From NCBI GenBank assembly GCA_963800065.1, contig CAWCZO010000008.1, positions 930,001 through 994,000 on the forward strand: DNA of 64,000 nucleotides, read 5' to 3'. The stretch is from CAWJFJ01 sp963800065. Its GTDB lineage: Bacteria > Actinomycetota > Acidimicrobiia > Acidimicrobiales > UBA8190. Shown here in pieces: positions 1-7,594 of the stretch. A model generated the notes under the pieces. It saw only the letters and a list, made by a program, of their open reading frames with translations. It searched no databases and was not told where the DNA came from. Made by a program: the position numbers and the translations under genes. Position 1 is the first letter of the stretch, and every line of letters begins with the position of its first letter.

Positions 1-613
1 CGCCGGTCGGCGGTGCCTGGACGCCGGCGCCTCGACCGGTGGCTTCACGGACTGCCTGCTCCAGCGCGGCGCCGGCACCGTGACCGCCGTCGACGTGGGC
101 TACGGGCAGCTCCATCCCCGGCTCCGTCACGACCACCGCGTCGTGGTGCGGGAGAGGACCAACATCAGGAACCTCGCCACCGGAGACCACGAAGGGGACA
201 CCGGGGACACCGGGGACGCCGACGACCGGTTCGACCTCGTCGTGGCCGACCTGTCGTTCATCTCGCTGGCCGTCGTGATCCCCGTGCTCGTGACCCGGGC
301 CGCCGCCGGCGCCGATCTCGTCGTTTTGGTGAAGCCCCAGTTCGAGGTGGGACACGCCGAGGTCAGCCGCGGACGTGGCGTCGTGCGCGATCCGGCGATG
401 CGACGGATGGCCCTCGACAAGGTCGCCTCCGCACTCCTGACCGCCGGAGCGACCATCATGGGAGCCATGGCCTCACCCGTGCTCGGCCCGGCCGGAAACG
501 CCGAATACCTCCTGTGGGCCGCGGCGCCGTCGCCCGGGGCACCGCCGCCGTCCGGACCCGACGTGGACGCCGCCCTCGACGCCGCCGTGGCCGGTTCCCC
601 GGACGGGGGATGA
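1..613 (+). CDS. tlyA: TlyA-family 2'-O-methyltransferase (5'-truncated by window edge)
   Basis: The reading frame is open from base 2. It enters with CLDAGASTGGFTDCLL, the SAM-binding glycine-rich motif of the FtsJ/TlyA methyltransferase fold, followed by VTAVDVGYGQL and DLVVADLSFISL. The N-terminal S4 RNA-binding domain expected in TlyA lies outside the window. TlyA methylates the 2'-OH of specific rRNA nucleotides and determines capreomycin sensitivity in mycobacteria (family knowledge). The stop TGA at 611-613 overlaps the nadK start in an ATGA arrangement, so the two genes are probably translationally coupled. The tlyA-nadK-recN order is the one seen in many actinobacteria and supports the call over a generic FtsJ methyltransferase. 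An insertion around LATGDHEGDTGDTGDADD is low-complexity and Asp/Gly-rich. Confidence 0.9.
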   Translation, partial: AGRRCLDAGASTGGFTDCLLQRGAGTVTAVDVGYGQLHPRLRHDHRVVVRERTNIRNLATGDHEGDTGDTGDADDRFDLVVADLSFISLAVVIPVLVTRAAAGADLVVLVKPQFEVGHAEVSRGRGVVRDPAMRRMALDKVASALLTAGATIMGAMASPVLGPAGNAEYLLWAAAPSPGAPPPSGPDVDAALDAAVAGSPDGG

Positions 614-1461
614 CGGTGGTCGCCGTGGCCTTCGTCCTGCATCCCGACCGTCCCGTGGCCGCCGACCTCGCCGCCCGCGCCGGTGACTGGTTGACCGCAC
701 GCGGCCACACCGTGACCAGCGTCGTCGATTCCGTCGGACACGAGAAGGGTCTGAACGGCGACGCCGTCGATCTGGCCGTCAGCCTGGGCGGTGACGGGAC
801 CATGCTCCGCACGGTGGCCATGGCCGCCGGCCGCGGCATCCCCGTGCTCGGGGTGAACCTGGGACAGCTCGGGTACCTCACCGAGGTGGAGCCTCCGGCG
901 CTCGAGCGCGCCCTCGAGCGTTTCGTGGCCGGCGACTACGCCGTCGAGGAGCGGATGACCCTCGAGGTCGAGATCATGCGGGCCGGGGCTCCGGCTCCGT
1001 CCGACTCGGAGTCGCCCTACCTCGTGCTCAACGAGGCCGTCGTCGAGAAGACGGTGCCCGGTCACACCGTCCGCCTGAGCGCGTCGATCGCCGGCCGTCC
1101 CTTCGTGACGTACCTGGCCGACGGACTGCTCGTCTGCACACCGACGGGATCCACGGCCTACAACCTCTCGGCCCGGGGGCCCATCCTGAGCCCGCTGCTC
1201 CGCGCCATCGTGGTGACACCGATCTCCGCCCACATGCTGTTCGACCGGACGTTCGTCCTCGAGCCGCGTCAGTGGTTACGGCTCGAGGTGGCCGGGCCCC
1301 GCCCCGGGGTCCTGGTGGTCGACGGCGTGAGCGTGGCCCAGCTGGAACCGGGCGACGCCGTCGAGTGCCGCGAAGGGGCCAAGAACGCCCGCCTGATCTC
1401 GCTCGGTGATCGCGATTTCCACGCCATCCTGCGGTCCCGGTTCCACCTGGCCGATCGCTGA
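610..1461 (+). CDS. nadK: NAD kinase
   Basis: A cytosolic kinase of about 283 residues that phosphorylates NAD to NADP using ATP or polyphosphate. It shows the diagnostic GGDGT motif (SLGGDGTMLRTVAMA, near residue 60), VNLGQLGYLTEV and the second conserved block TPTGSTAYNLSARGPI, which form the NAD and ATP sites. The start ATG at 610 overlaps the tlyA stop as ATGA and places the motifs at their usual distances; the longer open frame upstream is only tlyA read out of frame. recN follows after 20 nt, so the gene probably shares the tlyA transcript. Length and domain order are normal for the family. Confidence 0.95.
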   Translation: MTVVAVAFVLHPDRPVAADLAARAGDWLTARGHTVTSVVDSVGHEKGLNGDAVDLAVSLGGDGTMLRTVAMAAGRGIPVLGVNLGQLGYLTEVEPPALERALERFVAGDYAVEERMTLEVEIMRAGAPAPSDSESPYLVLNEAVVEKTVPGHTVRLSASIAGRPFVTYLADGLLVCTPTGSTAYNLSARGPILSPLLRAIVVTPISAHMLFDRTFVLEPRQWLRLEVAGPRPGVLVVDGVSVAQLEPGDAVECREGAKNARLISLGDRDFHAILRSRFHLADR

Positions 1462-1481
1462 GAGGGCGGGGGAGGTCGATC

Positions 1482-3119
1482 ATGCTCGTCGAGCTGCGGG
1501 TGCGGGACCTCGGCGTCATCGAGGAGGTGACGCTCGAGCTGGCCCCCGGCATGACGGCGCTCACGGGGGAGACCGGTGCCGGCAAGACGCTGTTGGTGGA
1601 GGCCCTCGAGCTGCTGGTGGGGGGCCGCGCCGACCCCGTCCTCGTCCGCCCCGGCGCCGACCAGGCCCTCGTCGAGGGACGGTTCGTGGCCGATGACGAG
1701 GAGGAGGTGATCCTGGCCCGCGCCGTGGCCACCAAGGGACGGTCGCGGGCCTGGATCGACGGGCGGATGGCGCCGGTCTCGGCCCTGGCCGACGCCGGCG
1801 CCCGGCTGGTGGACCTGCACGGTCAACACGCCCATCAGTCGCTTCTCGATCCGGCTGTGCAGCGCCGGTCCCTCGACTTCTTCTGCGCCATCGACCTGGG
1901 AGCCCTGACCGACGCCCGGGCGGCGTTGCGGAGGCTCACCGCCGAGCTCGACTCCCTCGGCGGGGACGAGCGCGCCCGGGCGCGCGAGATCGACCTGCTC
2001 CGCCACCAGCTGGCGGAGATCGACGGCGCCGGCCTCGACGACCCCGACGAGGACGAGGTGCTGGAGGCCGAGGAGGAACGACTGGCCGAGGCCGACGCCC
2101 ACCGGGCGGCCGCCGCCGCCGCCCTGGCCGCCCTCGACGCCGACGGGGACGGAGCGGGTGACGCGTCCTCGCGGCGGGCCGGCGGTGCGCTCGACCTGAT
2201 CGGCACCGCCGAGGGCGCCCTGACCGGGAGGGCACCCCTGGCCGCCCTGGCCGCCCGGCTGGCCGCCATCCAGGCAGACGCCGGCGACGTGGCCTCCGAG
2301 CTCCGTCAGGTGGTCGAGACGTGGGAGGCCGACCCGCAGCGGCTGGCCGAGGTGCGGACGCGCCGGAACCTGCTCCACGAGTTGTCGCGGAAGTACGGCG
2401 AGGCCGTGACCGGTGTCCTCGCCTACGGCGAGGAGATCCGTCGGCGCGTCGTCGACCTCGAGTCGGTCGAGGAACGCGCCGCCGCCCTCCAGGGCGCCAT
2501 CGCCGGGGCCGAGGCGCACCTGGCGTCGGTGGAGGCCGAGGTGGGAGCGGCGCGCCGGCGCGGCGCTCCCGATCTGGCCGGCGCCGTCGAGAAGCGCCTG
2601 CGGGAACTGGCCATGCCCCGGGCCCGTCTCGAGGTGACCGTGGGCGAGCGCGACCCGGGGGAGGATGTGGCCTTCCTGCTCGGCGCCAACCCCGGGGAGG
2701 CTGTTCTGCCCCTGGCCAAGGTGGCGTCGGGGGGCGAGTTGGCCCGGGCCATGTTGGCGCTGCGACTGGTCCTCGTCGAGGCCCCGCCGACCATCGTCTT
2801 CGACGAGGTCGACGCCGGGATCGGTGGGGAGGCGGCGCTCGCCGTGGGCCGTTCCCTGGCCGAGGTGGCCAGCCGACACCAGGTCCTGGTGGTCACCCAC
2901 CTGGCCCAGGTGGCCGCCTACGCCGGTCACCAGATCGCCGTGCGCAAGGACGTCACCGGCGGGCGCACCGTGGCCGTCGCCGAACGCCTCGACGGCGAGG
3001 GCCGCGTCGTCGAGCTGGCCCGGATGCTGTCGGGCCAGCCCGGATCGCCCACGGCCCGCCGCCACGCCGAGGAGCTCCTGGCCCAGGCCGTGCCCCCGTC
3101 GCCGCGCCGGCGGCGCTGA
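1482..3119 (+). CDS. recN: DNA repair protein RecN
   Basis: An SMC-like ATPase of 545 residues acting in double-strand break repair. The Walker A motif GETGAGKT is at residues 29-36. A long helical, charged middle region rich in Ala, Arg and Glu forms the coiled coil. The C-terminal half carries the ABC signature ASGGELARAMLALRL, the Walker B FDEVDAGIGG and the switch histidine context VVTHLAQVAAYAGH. The ATG at 1482 is preceded by a purine-rich GGGGGAGG ribosome site, unlike the coupled genes around it. It follows nadK as in other actinobacteria. In many bacteria recN is induced by DNA damage; I see no clear LexA box directly upstream here. Confidence 0.95.
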   Translation: MLVELRVRDLGVIEEVTLELAPGMTALTGETGAGKTLLVEALELLVGGRADPVLVRPGADQALVEGRFVADDEEEVILARAVATKGRSRAWIDGRMAPVSALADAGARLVDLHGQHAHQSLLDPAVQRRSLDFFCAIDLGALTDARAALRRLTAELDSLGGDERARAREIDLLRHQLAEIDGAGLDDPDEDEVLEAEEERLAEADAHRAAAAAALAALDADGDGAGDASSRRAGGALDLIGTAEGALTGRAPLAALAARLAAIQADAGDVASELRQVVETWEADPQRLAEVRTRRNLLHELSRKYGEAVTGVLAYGEEIRRRVVDLESVEERAAALQGAIAGAEAHLASVEAEVGAARRRGAPDLAGAVEKRLRELAMPRARLEVTVGERDPGEDVAFLLGANPGEAVLPLAKVASGGELARAMLALRLVLVEAPPTIVFDEVDAGIGGEAALAVGRSLAEVASRHQVLVVTHLAQVAAYAGHQIAVRKDVTGGRTVAVAERLDGEGRVVELARMLSGQPGSPTARRHAEELLAQAVPPSPRRRR

Positions 3120-3173
3120 GCACACCGGCCGACGAAGGCCCCGGCGTTCCCCCTCCGGCCACCACCCGTCGTC

Positions 3174-3179
3174 TAGCGT
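3174..3179 (+). promoter_or_regulatory. -10 element (TAGCGT) for the pyrG leader
   Basis: TAGCGT lies 6 nt before a GTG at 3186. This is the same spacing as the leaderless-type starts elsewhere in the window, so the predicted transcription start is at about 3186. It sits in the recN-pyrG gap and would give pyrG its own promoter. Confidence 0.5.
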
Positions 3180-3185
3180 GGAGAC

Positions 3186-3209
3186 GTGTCCTGCGGAATC
3201 CAGGCGTGA
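3186..3209 (+). CDS. Putative 7-codon leader peptide (uORF) coupled to pyrG
   Basis: GTG at 3186 opens a seven-codon frame (M-S-C-G-I-Q-A) that ends at TGA 3207-3209. The stop overlaps the pyrG start GTG (3206-3208) as GTGA, the same coupling geometry used between real genes in this window. A -10 element 6 nt upstream would make this GTG the 5' end of the transcript. There is no strong ribosome site before pyrG, so ribosomes could reach pyrG by terminating the leader. This is inference from sequence geometry; comparison with related genomes would decide it. Confidence 0.35.
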   Translation: MSCGIQA

Positions 3210-4870
3210 CCAAATACGTCTTCGTCACCGGCGGGGTGTCCTCGTCGCTCGGTAAGGGTCTCACCGCCTCGTCGCTCGGTCGTCTGCTCAAGTGCCGTGG
3301 TCTGGCCGTCACGATGATCAAGCTCGACCCGTACATCAACGTCGATCCGGGGACGATGAACCCCTTCGAGCACGGTGAGGTGTTCGTCACCGACGACGGC
3401 GGGGAGACCGATCTCGACCTCGGTCACTACGAACGCTTCATCGACGAGAACCTGAGCCGCCGGTCCAACGCCACCACCGGCCAGATCTACCGCGACGTCA
3501 TCGCCAAGGAACGGCGCGGCGCCTATCTGGGCAAGACCGTCCAGGTCATCCCGCACGTCACCGACGAGATCAAGGAACGCATCCAGAAGGTGGCCTCGGA
3601 CGCCGTCGACGTCGTCATCGTCGAGGTGGGCGGCACCGTCGGCGACATCGAGATCCTGCCCTTCCTGGAGGCCATCCGTCAGTTCCGTCACGACGTCGGG
3701 CGCGACAACGTCTGCTACATGCATCTGACCCTCGTTCCCTATCTGGCCCCGTCGGGCGAGCAGAAGACGAAACCGACCCAGCACTCGGTCACCCAGATCC
3801 GCGGCTACGGGATCCAGCCCGACGTGATCGTGTGCCGCTCGGACCAACCCATCTCCGACCAGTTGAAGCGCAAGATCTCCCTTCTGTGCGACGTCCCCTT
3901 CGACGGCGTGATCTCGGCCGTCGACGCGCCGAGCATCTACGAGATCCCGCTCGCCCTGCACGAGGAGGGACTCGACCGGGTCGTGTGCCGGACCCTGGCC
4001 ATCGACGACGGGCTCCATCCCGTCGACCTGACGGGATGGGAGAGGGTGGCCGCCCTGGTGGAGACGGCGCGGCGCCCGGTGCGCATCGGGGTGGTGGGGA
4101 AGTACGTGAGCCTTCCCGACGCCTATCTGTCCGTGGTGGAGGCGCTGCGTCACGCCGGGTTCCACCACGCCGCCAAGGTCGACCTCAGCTGGATCCATTC
4201 GGCCGAGCAGATGGACGACTGGCTGGCCGGGGACCGGCTCCAGCAGCTCGACGGCATCGTCATCCCCGGCGGGTTCGGCGAGCGGGGCACCGAGGGCAAG
4301 ATCACCGCCGCCCGCTACGCCCGGGAGCACGACATCCCGTGTCTCGGGCTGTGTCTCGGTCTCCAGGTCATGGTCATCGACGCGGCTCGTCACCTGGCCG
4401 GCCTCGACGGTGCCAACTCGACCGAGTTCGACACCGTCACCCCGGCCAACGTCATCGATCTCATGGACGAGCAGCACGAGATCGTCGACATGGGCGGGAC
4501 CATGCGGCTCGGGTCCTATGTGGCCCAGCTCGTCCCCGGATCCCAGGTGGCCGAGGCCTACGGCACCACCGTCGTCTCCGAGCGCCATCGTCACCGCTAC
4601 GAGGTGAACCCCAAGTTCCGTCCCGTCCTCGAAGCCTGTGGGCTGCTGTGTTCGGGCGTCTCTCCCGACGGACGGCTGGTGGAGTTCGTCGAGCTGCCCG
4701 GCCACCCCTTCTGGATCGGCACCCAGGCGCACCCCGAGTTCAAGAGCCGGCCCGACCGGCCCCATCCGCTCTTCCAGGCCCTGCTGGCCGCCGCCCTGGC
4801 CCGCGCCGAAGGTCGCCTTCCCCGCCTCATCGACATCGACGCCGACGTCGATGTCGGTGTCGTCTCCTGA
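3206..4870 (+). CDS. pyrG: CTP synthase
   Basis: A 554-residue glutamine-dependent enzyme that converts UTP to CTP in the cytosol. The N-terminal synthetase domain starts with TKYVFVTGGVSSSLGKGLTA and continues with IKLDPYINVDPGTMNPFEHG and GGTVGDIE. The C-terminal class I amidotransferase domain has the nucleophile Cys in CLGLCLGLQ, the oxyanion region GGFGERG, and the His-Glu pair in AHPEFKSRP. The GTG at 3206 is the start that preserves the invariant N-terminus; the long in-frame extension upstream lies inside recN. The order pyrG-NUDIX-xerD matches other actinobacteria. A short leader frame overlaps its start, described separately. Confidence 0.97.
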   Translation: MTKYVFVTGGVSSSLGKGLTASSLGRLLKCRGLAVTMIKLDPYINVDPGTMNPFEHGEVFVTDDGGETDLDLGHYERFIDENLSRRSNATTGQIYRDVIAKERRGAYLGKTVQVIPHVTDEIKERIQKVASDAVDVVIVEVGGTVGDIEILPFLEAIRQFRHDVGRDNVCYMHLTLVPYLAPSGEQKTKPTQHSVTQIRGYGIQPDVIVCRSDQPISDQLKRKISLLCDVPFDGVISAVDAPSIYEIPLALHEEGLDRVVCRTLAIDDGLHPVDLTGWERVAALVETARRPVRIGVVGKYVSLPDAYLSVVEALRHAGFHHAAKVDLSWIHSAEQMDDWLAGDRLQQLDGIVIPGGFGERGTEGKITAARYAREHDIPCLGLCLGLQVMVIDAARHLAGLDGANSTEFDTVTPANVIDLMDEQHEIVDMGGTMRLGSYVAQLVPGSQVAEAYGTTVVSERHRHRYEVNPKFRPVLEACGLLCSGVSPDGRLVEFVELPGHPFWIGTQAHPEFKSRPDRPHPLFQALLAAALARAEGRLPRLIDIDADVDVGVVS

Positions 4871-4882
4871 CCCCCCGTCGAC

Positions 4883-5458
4883 GTGACCGACGGACCGCCG
4901 CCGGCGGGCCGGTCGAACGGGTTCCGGTTCCTGGGCGAGACCGTCCGCTTCCACGGGTGGCGGATCGACCTGACCGAGGCGCGTTTCGCCGCTCCTGACG
5001 GGACCGAGTTCACCCGTGACGTGGTGCGCCACCCCGGGGCCGTGGCCGTCGTGGCCGTGACCGACGGGGGAGATGTCCTGCTCGTCCGCCAGTACCGGGG
5101 ACCGGTCGACCGCCAGCTGCTCGAGATCCCCGCCGGGACGCGCGACGTCGACGGGGAGGAGCCGCAGGAGACGGCCCGGCGCGAGCTGCTCGAGGAGGTC
5201 GGCGTCCACGCCCGTGAGATCCGGCTCCTGGCCACCATGCTCAACAGCCCCGGGTTCTGCGACGAGGAGACGTACCTTTTCCTGGCCACCGGCCTCGAGC
5301 CCGGAACGCCGCAGCGCGACGGTGTCGAGGAGGAGCACATGGAGGTCGTCGCCGTCCCGCTCACCGGGATCGACGAGCTGGTGGCCGGCGGCGAGCTGAT
5401 CGACGGGCAGACCATGCTCGGGCTCCTGATGGCGCGCGACGTCCTGGCGCGGGGTTGA
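4883..5458 (+). CDS. NUDIX hydrolase, ADP-ribose pyrophosphatase type
   Basis: A 191-residue cytosolic hydrolase of nucleoside-diphosphate derivatives. The Nudix box is complete: a glycine in IPAGTRDVDGEEP followed by ETARRELLEEVGV, with the metal-binding Glu residues present. The preceding strand VLLVRQYRGPVDRQLLEIPAG is typical of ADP-ribose pyrophosphatases, which cleave ADP-ribose to AMP and ribose-5-phosphate. The start GTG is 12 nt after pyrG and the stop is directly before xerD, so it sits in a pyrG-NUDIX-xerD operon common in actinobacteria. Exact substrate is not shown by the sequence. Confidence 0.88.
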   Translation: MTDGPPPAGRSNGFRFLGETVRFHGWRIDLTEARFAAPDGTEFTRDVVRHPGAVAVVAVTDGGDVLLVRQYRGPVDRQLLEIPAGTRDVDGEEPQETARRELLEEVGVHAREIRLLATMLNSPGFCDEETYLFLATGLEPGTPQRDGVEEEHMEVVAVPLTGIDELVAGGELIDGQTMLGLLMARDVLARG

Positions 5459-5459
5459 G

Positions 5460-6380
5460 GTGCAACCCGCCGTGAGCACCAGCGCCGAGGAGTACCTGAC
5501 CTGGCTGTCGGTCGAGAAGGGCCGGGCCCGGAACACCGTCGTCTCGTACCGGCACGACCTCGTCGTCTACGAGACGTTTCTGGCCTCGCGGGGCCGCACC
5601 GTCGACGATGCCGATGCCCAGGTGGTCGAGGACTACGTGGCCGCCCGGCGCGCCGCCGGGCTGCGGCCGCCGTCGGTGGCGCGGGCCCAGGCCGCCGTGC
5701 GGGGTCTGCACCGGTTCCGGCTGGAGGAGGGATGGGCCACCACCGATCCGACCACCGACGTCCGACCCCCGGGCCCGGCCCGGCGGCTGCCCAAGGCGTT
5801 GTCCGAAGAGGAGACCGAAGCGCTGCTCGGTGCCGTCGCCGGCGACGACCCCGCCGCCCGGCGCGACCGGGCCATCCTCGAGGTCCTCTACGGCACCGGG
5901 ATGCGGGTGTCGGAGCTGGCCGGACTGTCGCTGTCGGACCTGGGCTCGGACACCGGGCTCGTCCGGGTGCTGGGCAAGGGGTCGAAGGAACGTCTCGTAC
6001 CCGTGGGCCGTTGTGCCCGGGTCGCCCTCGGGGAGTGGCTGGCGCCGGGGGGCCGGGCCCGCTTCGAACCGCGCCGCTGGGCCCGGCGCGGGGACGCCGA
6101 GGCCGTGTTCCTGAACGCCCGGGGCGGGCGGCTCACCCGGCAGGGGATCTGGGGCGTGCTCAAGAAGAGGGCACGGGCCGCCGGCCTGGAGGACCGCGTC
6201 CACCCCCACGTCCTGCGGCACTCCTGCGCCACCCACATGCTGGCCCACGGGGCCGACATCCGCGTCGTCCAGGAGCTGCTCGGGCACGTGTCGATCGCCA
6301 CCACCCAGGTGTACACGCGGGTGTCGCCCGGTCACCTCCGAGACGCCTACGACCGGGCCCACCCGCGCGCTTGGCATTAG
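5460..6380 (+). CDS. xerD: Tyrosine recombinase XerD
   Basis: A 306-residue site-specific recombinase that resolves chromosome dimers at dif with XerC and FtsK. An N-terminal SAM-like DNA-binding domain (EEYLTWLSVEKGRARNTVVSYRHDL) precedes the catalytic domain. The catalytic residues are visible: Arg in GTGMRVSELAGL, His and Arg in HPHVLRHSCATHML, His in LLGHVSIATTQ and the nucleophile Tyr in VYTRVSPGHL. The GTG start is one base after the NUDIX stop. The conserved neighbourhood identifies it as the housekeeping recombinase and not as an integrase of the tRNA-linked cassettes more than 20 kb away. Confidence 0.92.
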   Translation: MQPAVSTSAEEYLTWLSVEKGRARNTVVSYRHDLVVYETFLASRGRTVDDADAQVVEDYVAARRAAGLRPPSVARAQAAVRGLHRFRLEEGWATTDPTTDVRPPGPARRLPKALSEEETEALLGAVAGDDPAARRDRAILEVLYGTGMRVSELAGLSLSDLGSDTGLVRVLGKGSKERLVPVGRCARVALGEWLAPGGRARFEPRRWARRGDAEAVFLNARGGRLTRQGIWGVLKKRARAAGLEDRVHPHVLRHSCATHMLAHGADIRVVQELLGHVSIATTQVYTRVSPGHLRDAYDRAHPRAWH

Positions 6381-6389
6381 CCCAGGCAG

Positions 6390-6395
6390 TATCCT
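6390..6395 (+). promoter_or_regulatory. -10 element (TATCCT), leaderless geometry
   Basis: TATCCT is followed by exactly 6 nt and the GTG of the DksA-like gene at 6402. The purine stretch AGGAG directly abuts the GTG and is too close to act as a normal ribosome site, which favours initiation on a leaderless transcript. Confidence 0.55.
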
Positions 6396-6401
6396 CAGGA
6401 G

Positions 6402-6737
6402 GTGCCCAATGACGCGTCGACCGTCGACTACCGAGCGCTGCTCGAGGAGGAGCGACGGGACCTCCAGGCCAAGCTCGGGGAGCTCGGCGTGGGGGGCGAC
6501 AGTCTCATCTACGACTCGAATTTCGCTGATTCGAGTCAGGTGACCGCCGAGCGCGGTGAAGTCGAGGTCCTGGCGGGCCAACTTCGTGAGACCCTCTCGG
6601 GAGTGGAACGCGCCCTGAGCAAATTGACCGGCGACGGCTACGGCGTCTGCGAGGACTGCGGGCTGCCCATCGACCCGCTCCGGCTGGAGGCCAAGCCGGC
6701 GGCCCGGTACTGCATCAACTGCGCGGCGAAGCACTGA
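6402..6737 (+). CDS. TraR/DksA-type zinc-finger protein
   Basis: A 111-residue protein with an N-terminal helical segment (YRALLEEERRDLQAKLGELG), a conserved acidic stretch DSNFADSSQVTAERGE, and a C-terminal four-cysteine zinc finger CEDCG...CINC. Proteins of this family bind RNA polymerase through the secondary channel, like DksA, or act as related transcription factors. The GTG at 6402 is the only start after the in-frame xerD stop at 6378. It lies between xerD and a site-2-protease gene, only 4 nt from the latter, and probably forms an operon with it. Whether it responds to ppGpp cannot be read from the sequence. Confidence 0.85.
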   Translation: MPNDASTVDYRALLEEERRDLQAKLGELGVGGDSLIYDSNFADSSQVTAERGEVEVLAGQLRETLSGVERALSKLTGDGYGVCEDCGLPIDPLRLEAKPAARYCINCAAKH

Positions 6738-6741
6738 CCCT

Positions 6742-7524
6742 GTGAGCAACCCCTGGGGCCCGTCCCCGCAGGGTCCGCAGCGCCGTCCCGGGATCCACCC
6801 GCGCACAGCGGCCTGGATCATCGCCGGGATCGCCGTGGTCGTCGTCCTGGTGCGGACGCACCACCTCAACATCAACAGCTTCGAGGTCCTGCTGGTCTGC
6901 GCCTTGATCCCCTCGGTGATCCTGCACGAGGTGTCGCACGGGGCGGTGGCCCTGTACTTCGGTGACGACACGGCCAAGCGGGCGGGACGGCTCACGCTCA
7001 ACCCCATACCGCACATCGACCCCTTCGGGACGATCATCCTCCCCGCCCTCCTGGCCCTGAGCGGGTTCGGGGTGATCGGTTGGGCCAGGCCCGTACCGGT
7101 GAACGTGTCGAAGTTGCGCCATCCCCGGAACGAGGGGGTGGCCGTGTCGCTCGTCGGGCCCGGGGTGAACATCGCCCTGGTCGTGTTCTTCGGGCTCGTC
7201 TACCGCTTCGTGGTGCCGCTCCACGACAAGCTGTATCTGTCGAGCCCCACGGCCGTTCTTCCCGGTCCGATCTGGGTGCAGTACATCTTCGTCCTCGGCT
7301 ACGTGAACATCCTGTTGGCCGTGTTCAACCTGATCCCGCTGCCGCCGCTCGACGGGTCGGTCGTCCTCGAGCGCCTCCTGCCGGCCAGCGCCCTCCCCGG
7401 TTACTACCGGATCCGGCCCTTCACCATGTTCATCCCCCTCATCATCGTGGTGCTCGATCCGGGAGCGCTGCAGCACCTCTTCGTTCCCCTCATCAACTAC
7501 TGGAACCGGATCGTCGGGCCCTGA
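6742..7524 (+). CDS. Site-2 protease family membrane metalloprotease
   Basis: A 260-residue polytopic membrane protein. The zinc-binding motif is HEVSH in ILHEVSHGAVALYFGD, placed in a membrane segment, and the third ligand motif is NLIPLPPLDGS. A hydrophobic segment AAWIIAGIAVVVVLV starts near residue 26 and several more follow. This is the compact, PDZ-less type of S2P, close to the Rv-type proteases of mycobacteria, which cleave membrane-bound substrates such as anti-sigma factors (family knowledge). The GTG start is 4 nt after the DksA-like gene. No partner anti-sigma gene is next to it; the RskA-like protein in this window is 50 kb away. Confidence 0.88.
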   Translation: MSNPWGPSPQGPQRRPGIHPRTAAWIIAGIAVVVVLVRTHHLNINSFEVLLVCALIPSVILHEVSHGAVALYFGDDTAKRAGRLTLNPIPHIDPFGTIILPALLALSGFGVIGWARPVPVNVSKLRHPRNEGVAVSLVGPGVNIALVVFFGLVYRFVVPLHDKLYLSSPTAVLPGPIWVQYIFVLGYVNILLAVFNLIPLPPLDGSVVLERLLPASALPGYYRIRPFTMFIPLIIVVLDPGALQHLFVPLINYWNRIVGP

Positions 7525-7529
7525 CCTTC

Positions 7530-7580
7530 AACCGGTGACACCGTGCACCCGGTGACACCACGCACCCGGTGACACGACGC
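7530..7580. repeat. Three tandem 17-bp repeats between convergent genes
   Basis: Three consecutive 17-bp units share the core CCGGTGACAC and differ at a few positions. They fill most of the 70-bp gap between the convergent site-2-protease gene and trpS. A terminator or protein-binding role is possible; no T-run follows. Confidence 0.8.
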
Positions 7581-7594
7581 CAGCGGCGCGGTCC

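Noticed and set aside
1269..3125. Long open frame antisense to recN (about 618 codons)
   Set aside because: High GC at third positions leaves antisense frames open. The translation is Gly/His/Arg-rich without domains, while the opposite strand encodes complete RecN.
3173..5536. Open frame of 787 codons antisense to pyrG and the NUDIX gene
   Set aside because: Same GC-driven shadow; it crosses two well-supported genes and shows no motif.
5460..6380. XerD as integrase of the tRNA-Pro cassettes
   Set aside because: It sits in the conserved pyrG-NUDIX-xerD operon 20 kb away and has the features of the housekeeping recombinase.
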